A stretch of DNA of 64,000 nt. It comes from Vibrio cincinnatiensis DSM 19608 (GTDB taxonomy: Bacteria > Pseudomonadota > Gammaproteobacteria > Enterobacterales > Vibrionaceae). Where the stretch lies: the NCBI RefSeq assembly GCF_900167345.1, contig NZ_FUXB01000012.1, positions 1 to 64,000 on the forward strand, written 5' to 3'. Positions 55,883 through 64,000 of this stretch are shown here, piece by piece (position 1 is the stretch's first letter; every line of letters begins with the position of its first letter). The position numbers and the translations under genes are program-made. A model generated the notes under the pieces. It was not told where the DNA came from, did no database searches, and saw only the letters and a list, made by a program, of their open reading frames with translations.

Positions 55883-56103
55883 AAAAAAAGCGACACCCTA
55901 AGATGTCGCCTAGCAATAACAGGCATAGCTAATTCAATAGATGATCAACTTACCATAAAGCTAAATATTACACTGGAAGCAATGTGAGCAATGTCGTGTC
56001 AAAAAGAACAAATCAACGTTTCTCTCTGCTGCTAGCCACAATCTGAAGGCCCTCCTCAAGAAGAGCAAGCAACCGATGGGTTACGTTGTTTATCCCCTAA
56101 GAC
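55883..56103 (-). ncRNA. ryhB: RyhB iron-stress small RNA, Vibrio long form
   Basis: Read on the minus strand, the RNA contains CACGACATTGCTCACATTGC followed by TTCCAGT (near 55972-55998), the invariant core of enterobacterial RyhB. It ends in a terminator (stem GCGACA / TGTCGC at 55890-55909, then seven T). At about 221 nt it is far longer than the 90-nt E. coli RNA but close to the length known for V. cholerae RyhB. RyhB is repressed by Fur and down-regulates iron-using proteins when iron is scarce. Confidence 0.93.
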
Positions 56104-56106
56104 AAG

Positions 56107-56138
56107 GTTAATAATAATCATTATCATCTCAGTGTCAA
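56107..56138 (-). promoter_or_regulatory. ryhB promoter with Fur box
   Basis: On the minus strand, -35 TTGACA (56133-56138), a 17-bp spacer and -10 ATTATT (56110-56115) place the start near 56103. A Fur box at 56107-56125 matches 16 of 19 consensus positions and covers the -10, so iron-loaded Fur would block polymerase directly. Confidence 0.88.
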
Positions 56139-56282
56139 TAGGTAAATGATAAGAAATATCATTTAATCAGGAAAAAGATTAAAATTAGGCATATTAGTAA
56201 AAGAAGGTATTCATGTTGACAATCTAAAAAGGGGTCAATGACTGGATAAATATAAAATGATGGAAGCAATGGCGGGATCAAT

Positions 56283-56307
56283 AAAGGCTGACATTCAGCC
56301 AGCCTTT
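56283..56307 (-). terminator. hemB terminator hairpin
   Basis: A stem AAAGGCTG / CAGCCTTT lies 20 bp after the hemB stop and is followed on the minus strand by ATTGATCC. The T tract is weak. Confidence 0.55.
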
Positions 56308-56326
56308 AATCATTAAATGACCCCAT

Positions 56327-57445
<1,119 letters not shown>

Positions 57446-57566
57446 TCATATCACTCTGGTTATTCTGCGCTAGGATCAATCGATGAAAATACAGAAATGA
57501 TCTCTTGCATACGCTCGCGTATACTACCTATCCAGAGTTAAATTTTATTCATTAAGCGAAAAAACC

Positions 57567-58328
57567 ATGATTGATACCCATGCCCATATCTACGCCAGCG
57601 AATTTGATCAGGATAGAGATCTCGTCATTCAACGTGCGATTGAGCAAGGGATTGAACAGATATTGCTACCCAATATCGATCTTGACTCCATTGCTCCCAT
57701 GCTCGCCACAGAGGATGCCTATCCCACGTTATGCCGTTCAATGATGGGGCTACATCCCTGCTATGTGAATAGTGAAGTCAAACAAACGCTTGCCTCTATT
57801 GAAGCCTGGTTTAATCAGCGGGACTTTATCGCTGTGGGAGAAATTGGCCTTGATCTCTACTGGGATAAAACCTACCGTGCAGAGCAAGAAATGGCTTTGA
57901 TTACTCAGTTAAACTGGGCGAAAGATCTCAACCTTCCTGTGGTTATCCATACTCGTGATTCGACTGAAGAAACATTAGCGCTGATCAAACAAGAACAAAA
58001 TGGCCAACTTCGTGGTGTTTTTCATTGCTTTGGTGGAAGTATTATGCAAGCTCAAGCCATCAATGACCTCGGCTTTCATCTTGGTTTAGGTGGCGTGAGT
58101 ACCTTTAAAAATAGCGGTATGGATAAGGTGATTCCACATTTAGATCTCGACTATGTGATACTAGAAACGGACTGCCCTTATCTCGCCCCAGTACCACATA
58201 GAGGAAAACGAAACGAACCCGCCTATACGCGCTTGGTGGCCCAACGTATTGCTGAATTACGGGAGCTTTCGCTTCAAGACGTCAGTGATCTGACGACCGT
58301 AAATGCTAAACATTTATTTAATCTATAG
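57567..58328 (+). CDS. TatD-family metal-dependent DNase
   Basis: This 253-residue TIM-barrel hydrolase has metal ligands in IDTHAHI, VGEIGLDLYW, HTRDS, HCFGG and ETDCPYLAP. The family includes TatD, YcfH and YjjV nucleases with 3'-5' exonuclease or dGTPase-related activity. The ETDCPYLAPVPHRGKRNEP segment is closer to YcfH-type proteins than to E. coli TatD, so I give no symbol despite the adjacent tat operon. It is convergent with tatC. Confidence 0.9.
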   Translation: MIDTHAHIYASEFDQDRDLVIQRAIEQGIEQILLPNIDLDSIAPMLATEDAYPTLCRSMMGLHPCYVNSEVKQTLASIEAWFNQRDFIAVGEIGLDLYWDKTYRAEQEMALITQLNWAKDLNLPVVIHTRDSTEETLALIKQEQNGQLRGVFHCFGGSIMQAQAINDLGFHLGLGGVSTFKNSGMDKVIPHLDLDYVILETDCPYLAPVPHRGKRNEPAYTRLVAQRIAELRELSLQDVSDLTTVNAKHLFNL

Positions 58329-58355
58329 GTTGAACCGATCTTTCTTTACCCTATC

Positions 58356-59105
58356 TTATTCCACATCGTGCTCTTCAGTGCGCTCTCTTTGACCGTAGAA
58401 GCGAGCAAAAAACAACCCCACTTCAAATAATAAACACATCGGAATCGCTAACAAGGTTTGTGAAATGATATCTGGAGGGGTGAGTAACATCCCGACAACA
58501 AAGGCTGCAACCACAATATACGGACGTTTTGCCGCTAAGGTTTTCGGGGTGGTCGCCCCTGTCCAACACAGAAGAATAATCGCAACTGGAACTTCAAACG
58601 CCACCCCAAAGGCCAAAAATAATGCAAGTACAAAATCTAAATAGCTGGCAATATCGGTTGCAAACTCAACACCACCTAAAGAAATGGCGGTGAAAAAGCC
58701 AAAGACCAGTGGAAATACCACAAAATAGGCAAAAGCCACCCCACAATAAAACAGCAGAGAGCTAGATATAAGTAGCGGAAAGATGAGCCGACGCTCATGC
58801 TTATACAAACCAGGAGCCACAAAAGCCCAGACTTGATAAAGAATGTAGGGCACCGATAAAAACACCGCCGCAATTAACGTCAATTTCAGTGGGGTAAAAA
58901 AGGGAGACGCCACATCGGTGGCAATCATGGTTGCCCCTTCGGGTAAACGCTCGACCAACGGCCGAGAGACAAACTCATAGATATGATTTGAAAAATAGAC
59001 TAAGCCGATAAAAACTAGAATCACCGCGGCAATACTGCGTAAAAGACGATCACGCAATTCGAGCAAATGGCTAATTAACGGCTGAGTCTGTTCGACGGAT
59101 GACAT
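58356..59105 (-). CDS. tatC: Twin-arginine translocase subunit TatC
   Basis: TatC is the six-span receptor for twin-arginine signal peptides. The 249-residue protein has the conserved N terminus [15 protein letters not shown], a Glu in the first periplasmic loop region ([17 protein letters not shown]) and the [14 protein letters not shown] segment. It follows tatB by 72 bp in a tatABC operon. Confidence 0.96.
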   Translation of the reverse strand: MSSVEQTQPLISHLLELRDRLLRSIAAVILVFIGLVYFSNHIYEFVSRPLVERLPEGATMIATDVASPFFTPLKLTLIAAVFLSVPYILYQVWAFVAPGLYKHERRLIFPLLISSSLLFYCGVAFAYFVVFPLVFGFFTAISLGGVEFATDIASYLDFVLALFLAFGVAFEVPVAIILLCWTGATTPKTLAAKRPYIVVAAFVVGMLLTPPDIISQTLLAIPMCLLFEVGLFFARFYGQRERTEEHDVE

Positions 59106-59177
59106 GGTGACCTCAACAAGCGTTGAAAAAAGAGTGACCGTTTCAAACCATCACTCTTGATAAATACAATCTCTGAA

Positions 59178-59600
59178 TTAATCGGTGTGGTGTTTAGCCG
59201 CTTTGACTTCAGACTCGACCATTTTGATGGAGGATGGCTGTGGCTCATCACTATCTAGCGTTGATGAGCCTATAGAGGCATCGCTCTTCGTTACGGTATC
59301 AGTCGCCGAAGCATAAGGACGCTGCACCTCTTGTGCTGCCTGCTTTAGCTGATCAACAGATTCTTGTAGCTCTGGTGATAAGTTTTTCATCCCTAACTGT
59401 TCAGCTTTACGTAAATGTTCCTGCAACTCCTGAACTTTAAGCTCATGAGCCAGCTCATCTTTTACGCTATTTGCCATCCCTTTCGCCGCAGCAACAAATT
59501 TAGCAACACTCCGAATAGCATGAGGCAGCCGCTCAGGGCCAAGCACCACTAATGCTACCACCGAAATTAATATCAGTTCCCAAAAACCGATATCAAACAC
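59178..59600 (-). CDS. tatB: Twin-arginine translocase subunit TatB
   Basis: TatB binds TatC and signal peptides. The 140-residue protein starts [21 protein letters not shown], the typical membrane helix with [10 protein letters not shown] hinge, followed by an amphipathic helix and an acidic disordered tail. It begins 3 bp after tatA. Confidence 0.95.
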   Translation of the reverse strand: MFDIGFWELILISVVALVVLGPERLPHAIRSVAKFVAAAKGMANSVKDELAHELKVQELQEHLRKAEQLGMKNLSPELQESVDQLKQAAQEVQRPYASATDTVTKSDASIGSSTLDSDEPQPSSIKMVESEVKAAKHHTD

Positions 59601-59603
59601 GAT

Positions 59604-59846
59604 TTATGCCTGCTCTTTGTCTTTCTGAGACTCACTTGAGTGCTCAGTTTTCTTTTGTTGCAAGTTTTTGGGTTCAAAATCCGCATCTTGCTCGGGTTTG
59701 CTTGCCTCTTCTTCTGCCATGGCTTTTTTAAAGCCTTTGACTGCACTGCCTAGATCGCTGCCTATACCACGTAGCTTTTTCGTACCAAACAATAGGACGA
59801 CGATAACGGCAATAATAAGAAGTTGCCAAATACTGATACCACCCAT
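59604..59846 (-). CDS. tatA: Twin-arginine translocase subunit TatA
   Basis: TatA oligomerises into the protein-conducting part of the Tat system. The 80-residue protein has [20 protein letters not shown], the [14 protein letters not shown] hinge, an amphipathic helix (AVKGFKKAM) and a charged tail. It is the first gene of tatABC, 56 bp after ubiB. Confidence 0.95.
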   Translation of the reverse strand: MGGISIWQLLIIAVIVVLLFGTKKLRGIGSDLGSAVKGFKKAMAEEEASKPEQDADFEPKNLQQKKTEHSSESQKDKEQA

Positions 59847-59902
59847 GCTTTTTACCTCGGGTTATATGTTGCACAATGATTGATTATCAAAAACAATCTA
59901 CT

Positions 59903-61534
59903 TTATTGGCGGTAGACCCGCCAGCTTAACCACCAACTGACGGCACCAGCAAAGGCGCTACCTGCTGCGAATGATGGATAATCCGTCAATAATAGTGCTG
60001 AGCATACGACTAAAGTTGCTCCAACACCAAACAAAAACTGCCCGATGGATTGCTGTCGCTTCGAGGCCCGATAGCCTTGATAGAACTGCTCCATTCGGAT
60101 GTTTAGGTTTTTCCCTTGCTTTAAACTATCATAGAGAAGCTCTGGTAACTCTGGCAATTTTTCAGCCCAAAGTGGTGCTTTCTGCTTAATCGCATTCACG
60201 ACGGCTTGCGGCCCCACCTGTTGCATCATCCACTTTTCTAAAAACGGTTTCGCCGTTTTCCACAAATCAAGTTGTGGATAAAGTTGCCGACCCAAGCCCT
60301 CTACGTAAAGCAAGGTTTTCTGTAATAAAACCAACTGCGGCTGAACTTCCATCTGAAAACGCCTTGCGGTATTAAACAGATTCAGTAATACGTGACCAAA
60401 AGAAATTTCACACAAAGGTTTGGCAAAAATCGGTTCACAAACAATACGAATCGCCACTTCAAATTCGTCAATGTTGGTATCATACGGCACCCAACCAGAA
60501 TCCACATGCAATTGGGCGACTTTGCGATAATCTCGATTAAAGAAAGCTAAGAAGTTTTCCGCCAAATAGCGCTTATCTTCAGCATTCAAGGTGCCCACAA
60601 TGCCACAATCTAACCCAATCCATTGCGGGTTTTCTGGATGTTGGGGGTTAACAAAAACATTCCCCGGGTGCATGTCTGCATGGAAAAAACTGTCTCGAAA
60701 CACTTGCGTAAAGAAAACACTGACACCGCGTTCAGCCAATAATTTCATGTTCGTCCCATTGGCGTGCAATGTGGCTAGGTCGGAAACTTGAATGCCATAT
60801 ATTCGCTCAGAAACCATGACAGTTTGATTACTAAAGTCTGTGATCACTTCTGGAACATAGAGCTCTTCGCTCTGATCAAAGTTACGTCTAAGTTGAATGG
60901 CATTGGCCGCTTCACGGCGAAGATCCAATTCATCGAGCAAGGTTTTCTCATATTCACGAACCACTTCAACGGGTTTTAGGCGGCGAGCCTCCTCCGTCGC
61001 TTTGGCGATGATACGGGCTAAACGGTACATGAGTTTAATATCCGCGTCGATGACCGGGCGAATATCTGGGCGAATCACCTTCAACACGATTTCTCGCCCA
61101 TTCGACTTAAGCTTTGCCGTATGCACTTGCGCAATGGAGGCTGAGGCGAGCGGCTGAATATCAAAATCATCAAACCACGTTTCAAGTGGCCCACCCAGCG
61201 CTTGTTCCATCTGCTGTTTGGCTAACTTACCATCAAACGGGGCAACCTTATCTTGCAGCAATGCTAATTGATCCGCGATATGAGGAGGAAAGAGATCGCG
61301 GCGCGTAGACATCATTTGCCCAAACTTTATCCATACTGGCCCCAACTCTTGCAGGGCAAGCCGTAATCGCTCCCCCAATGGTTTATCACCATGCTGATTG
61401 CGAATCCAAAACAGAGATTTACGAGCTAAAATCGGCGCTTTAGTAAGCTGATGCACAGGTAACAGCTCATCTAAACCGTATTCCAGTTGTACTTTGATGA
61501 TGCGGTATAAGCGTTTAAGTTCTGCCAGAGTCAT
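59903..61534 (-). CDS. ubiB: Ubiquinone biosynthesis kinase-like protein UbiB
   Basis: UbiB is an atypical ABC1/ADCK-family ATPase required for ubiquinone synthesis, probably by extracting or handling prenylated intermediates. The 543-residue protein has the KxGQ motif ([16 protein letters not shown]), the Ala-rich loop [19 protein letters not shown] and the Asp motifs [11 protein letters not shown] and GLDCGIVG. Two C-terminal membrane helices are present. It overlaps ubiJ by 4 bp. Confidence 0.96.
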   Translation of the reverse strand: MTLAELKRLYRIIKVQLEYGLDELLPVHQLTKAPILARKSLFWIRNQHGDKPLGERLRLALQELGPVWIKFGQMMSTRRDLFPPHIADQLALLQDKVAPFDGKLAKQQMEQALGGPLETWFDDFDIQPLASASIAQVHTAKLKSNGREIVLKVIRPDIRPVIDADIKLMYRLARIIAKATEEARRLKPVEVVREYEKTLLDELDLRREAANAIQLRRNFDQSEELYVPEVITDFSNQTVMVSERIYGIQVSDLATLHANGTNMKLLAERGVSVFFTQVFRDSFFHADMHPGNVFVNPQHPENPQWIGLDCGIVGTLNAEDKRYLAENFLAFFNRDYRKVAQLHVDSGWVPYDTNIDEFEVAIRIVCEPIFAKPLCEISFGHVLLNLFNTARRFQMEVQPQLVLLQKTLLYVEGLGRQLYPQLDLWKTAKPFLEKWMMQQVGPQAVVNAIKQKAPLWAEKLPELPELLYDSLKQGKNLNIRMEQFYQGYRASKRQQSIGQFLFGVGATLVVCSALLLTDYPSFAAGSAFAGAVSWWLSWRVYRQ

Positions 61535-62136
61535 ATTTTTTCCAGTAACCGATTCAATCTGGCTTCCACTCGCGCTGCCTGACTGGTTACGTCATCTACT
61601 TGATCACAAAAATAAGCCACTTCTAACGGTGGAGGAGCAATACGCCACTCTTCCGTTAAAATTTGGGCCCAATGATGTTGTTGTCTATTCACGCAATCAT
61701 TCACCAAGCGGCCCATCTTTTTAGCCCCTTGTACCACAGTATGGGCAACCACATCCCCTGTGACCCGAGAGAGCCACTCTTCTAAATCTGGCTGACAATC
61801 CTGAATCAATTGGGCAAATTTTTGCGCCAGCTGAATATCCCCTTGCACCATTAGGCGATCTTGCTTAATCAACTGAGTAATATTGGCCTGTTCACGCAGC
61901 TCAGGTAATACCGAAAGGTGAACCGATAGGTAGCAATCGGCTTCTCCTTCATACTGCGCCAACACATCAATTTGTTGGCTAAACACAAAGGTGAAGGTTT
62001 GATTAAGTTCTTTGATATGGACCTGAATCACTTGCCCTTTCAAGCGGGCCAGTCGACGACCCAGTTCAGGATCGTCCTGAATGAAGGTATTCAGTGCAGT
62101 TTCCATTACCGCAGTGATCAGTGGCTGAAACGGCAT
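61531..62136 (-). CDS. ubiJ: Ubiquinone biosynthesis accessory factor UbiJ
   Basis: UbiJ is an SCP2-domain lipid-binding scaffold for the soluble ubiquinone-synthesis complex. The 201-residue protein has an SCP2-like first half ([36 protein letters not shown]) and a C-terminal coiled coil. Its position between ubiE and ubiB, with a 9-bp gap and a 4-bp overlap, supports the name. Confidence 0.93.
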   Translation of the reverse strand: MPFQPLITAVMETALNTFIQDDPELGRRLARLKGQVIQVHIKELNQTFTFVFSQQIDVLAQYEGEADCYLSVHLSVLPELREQANITQLIKQDRLMVQGDIQLAQKFAQLIQDCQPDLEEWLSRVTGDVVAHTVVQGAKKMGRLVNDCVNRQQHHWAQILTEEWRIAPPPLEVAYFCDQVDDVTSQAARVEARLNRLLEKI

Positions 62137-62145
62137 AAGTCACCC

Positions 62146-62928
62146 TTAAAATTTATAACCACGATGCAGAGCAACAATACCACCGGTGAGGTTGTAATAA
62201 CGGGTTTGCTCAAATCCTGCTTCTTCCATCATCCCTTTTAATGTTTCTTGGTCGGGATGCATACGAATGGATTCGGCTAAATAGCGATAACTGTCCGCAT
62301 CATTGGCAATCAATTGGCCCATTTTCGGTAAGATATGGAAGGAATAAGCATCATAAACTTTAGAGAGAGGGTCTAAAACGGGTTTAGAAAATTCCAATAC
62401 CAACAAACGTCCACCCGGCTTTAAAACACGAAACATCGACCGTAAGGCTTTATCTTTGTCTGTTACATTGCGCAGGCAAAAACTGATGGTAATGCAGTCG
62501 AAATAGTTATCAGGGAAAGGCAGTTCTTCTGCGTTAGCTTGCACATAATGAACATTACCAACCACGCCATGATCCCGCAATTTATCTCGCCCAACATTCA
62601 GCATCGAGTTGTTAATATCCGCCAGAATGACATGCCCTTTATCTCCGACAATACGAGAGAACTTGGCGGTAAGATCCCCCGTTCCCCCGCCTAGATCAAG
62701 GATACACTGGCCGGGACGTGCGCCCGCACAATCAATAGTGAATCGCTTCCATAGGCGGTGAATACCTCCCGACATTAAATCATTCATAATGTCGTATTTG
62801 GCTGCGACAGAGTGAAAAACCTGAGCCACTTTTGTGACCTTTTCCTCTTTAGCTACCGTGGTAAACCCAAAATGAGTGGTTTCGTTGTCTTCTACTACTG
62901 GGGTTGTTTGTGCGCTGATATCCGTCAT
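62146..62928 (-). CDS. ubiE: Ubiquinone/menaquinone methyltransferase UbiE
   Basis: UbiE C-methylates demethylmenaquinol and the ubiquinone precursor with SAM. The 260-residue protein has [19 protein letters not shown], the SAM loop [11 protein letters not shown] and the C-terminal [15 protein letters not shown] chose the ATG at 62926-62928 with AGGAAAGAG upstream; an in-frame extension of 13 codons is not conserved. It is the first gene of ubiEJB. Confidence 0.96.
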   Translation of the reverse strand: MTDISAQTTPVVEDNETTHFGFTTVAKEEKVTKVAQVFHSVAAKYDIMNDLMSGGIHRLWKRFTIDCAGARPGQCILDLGGGTGDLTAKFSRIVGDKGHVILADINNSMLNVGRDKLRDHGVVGNVHYVQANAEELPFPDNYFDCITISFCLRNVTDKDKALRSMFRVLKPGGRLLVLEFSKPVLDPLSKVYDAYSFHILPKMGQLIANDADSYRYLAESIRMHPDQETLKGMMEEAGFEQTRYYNLTGGIVALHRGYKF

Positions 62929-62977
62929 TCTCTTTCCTCTTAGGCAGCCATACACCAAAAACTGCAACTGCGGGCGG

Positions 62978-64000
62978 TTAGTTTACTTTATCCTCAGCGG
63001 GATGTCTTTCTACTAAAGAGGCAAATTCTGTATCCGGCTCACGCTGTGACTTTTCTATCCATTCACTGGCTATCGACCGCTTAACTTCGACCCCGAGCTG
63101 TTTAAAACTTTCAGCCTGACGAATGGCATTGCCTCGCCCTGTAGCGAACTTATTCATCGCCGATTGATAACTCTGATTTGCGCGATCTAAGGCCGCACCC
63201 AACCCTTGCATATCGTCTACAAATAAACGCAGCTTATCGTATAACTTACTGGCTCGTTCCGCGATAATTTGAGCGTTCTGGTTCTGACGTTCATTACGCC
63301 ATAGATTATCAATGGTGCGCAGTGCAACCAATAAAGTGGTTGGGCTAACCAAAATAATATTCTGTTCCATTGCATCTTTCACTAAGCTTGGATCCGCTTG
63401 GATGGCGACCTGAAAAGCAGGTTCAACTGGGATAAACATCAGTACATAATCTAAACAGTGTAAGCCCTTGAGTTGATGATAATCTTTTTGGCTTAACCCT
63501 TTGATGTGGTTACGCAAAGCGAGCAAGTGATCTCGCAATGCTTGATCTCGTTCGGGGTCAGTCTCGGCATGAAAGTAGCGTTCATAAGCCACTAAAGCCA
63601 TTTTCGAGTCAATCACCACCTGTTTATCATGAGGTAAATGAACAATCACATCGGGTTGATACCGCTTACCCGCTTCATTTTGCAAGCTGACTTGCGTCTG
63701 ATATTCATGCCCTTCTCGTAAACCCGATTCAGCCAAGACTCGCGCAAGCACTACTTCGCCCCAGTTCCCTTGCTGCTTATTGTCCCCTTTCAACGCTTGA
63801 GTTAAGTTCAATGCCTCTTTGGCCATCTGTTCATTTAACTGCTGCAAGTTACGCAACTCATGCACTAAGGTGTGACGTTCTTTGGCTTCCTGATTAAAGC
63901 TGTCATTGACTTGTTTTTTAAACCCTTCCAACTGCTCTTTAAGCGGCGAAAGCAAACCTTCCAAGCTCTGTTTGTTTTGCACATCCACTTTCGCCGTCTT
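62978..64000 (-). CDS. rmuC: RmuC family DNA recombination protein, 5' end missing
   Basis: RmuC is a predicted nuclease-fold protein that limits rearrangements at inverted repeats. About 340 residues are visible and the reading frame stays open to the window edge (codons for Lys-Thr-Ala-Lys precede the first possible GTG), so the N terminus lies outside. The core has [39 protein letters not shown] and [14 protein letters not shown], typical of the family. It precedes ubiE by 49 bp on the same strand. Confidence 0.92.
   Translation of the reverse strand, partial: KTAKVDVQNKQSLEGLLSPLKEQLEGFKKQVNDSFNQEAKERHTLVHELRNLQQLNEQMAKEALNLTQALKGDNKQQGNWGEVVLARVLAESGLREGHEYQTQVSLQNEAGKRYQPDVIVHLPHDKQVVIDSKMALVAYERYFHAETDPERDQALRDHLLALRNHIKGLSQKDYHQLKGLHCLDYVLMFIPVEPAFQVAIQADPSLVKDAMEQNIILVSPTTLLVALRTIDNLWRNERQNQNAQIIAERASKLYDKLRLFVDDMQGLGAALDRANQSYQSAMNKFATGRGNAIRQAESFKQLGVEVKRSIASEWIEKSQREPDTEFASLVERHPAEDKVN

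Overview
This window looks like a stretch of the main chromosome of a Vibrionaceae bacterium, most likely a Vibrio, fairly near the replication origin. The evidence is gene content and protein similarity recalled from the family: polA with Spot 42 RNA, a long Vibrio-type RyhB next to polA, trmA with a btuB cobalamin riboswitch, the hemCDXY and tatABC-ubiBJE clusters, and an rRNA operon at the left edge. I see no prophage, insertion sequence, integron or CRISPR array. The DNA is mostly dense housekeeping sequence of mid-range G+C, with one clearly AT-rich gap (23.08-23.59 kb).

Layout. 0-6.5 kb: 5' end of a leftward 16S rRNA gene with its leader and promoters, a membrane-anchored RRM protein, murI, btuB with riboswitch, trmA, yijD-fabR. 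6.7-17.1 kb: sthA, a MATE exporter, a Cys-rich methyltransferase behind its own apparent Fur-controlled promoter, lexA with two SOS boxes, plsB, ubiCA, an orphan FliL-like protein, glpEG. 17.5-22.3 kb: rpoH, ftsX, ftsE, ftsY (with a 12-copy hexanucleotide repeat), rsmD. 22.3-34.9 kb, the most accessory-like part: a YhhN protein, an AT-rich gap, a 26-residue membrane peptide gene, a HEPN-like membrane protein, YhhM, an acyltransferase, dps, an EAL-HDOD protein, pldB, yigL, a lipoprotein, a DTW enzyme and a FIST-GGDEF-EAL protein. 35-50.5 kb: yigB-xerC-DUF484-dapF-lysA-lptM leftward, cyaY rightward, cyaA leftward, hemCDXY rightward, hemN, DUF2489, yihI and a methyltransferase. 50.6-64 kb: cytochrome c4, engB, a candidate new small RNA, Spot 42, polA, RyhB, hemB, a TatD-family nuclease, tatCBA, ubiBJE and the 3' part of rmuC.

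Functional themes. Haem and cobalamin metabolism recurs (hemB, hemCDXY, hemN, btuB), as do ubiquinone synthesis (ubiCA, ubiBJE), phospholipid synthesis and turnover (plsB, fabR, pldB), iron control (RyhB, two Fur-like sites), the SOS response, cyclic nucleotide signalling (cyaA, two EAL proteins) and envelope biogenesis. The strongest candidates for something undescribed are non-coding or very small: a structured RNA of about 135 nt at 52.07-52.21 kb, the 26-residue membrane peptide at 23.70 kb with its own promoter and terminator, and the HEPN-like membrane protein beside it. All calls were made by reading the sequence; no database search was run.
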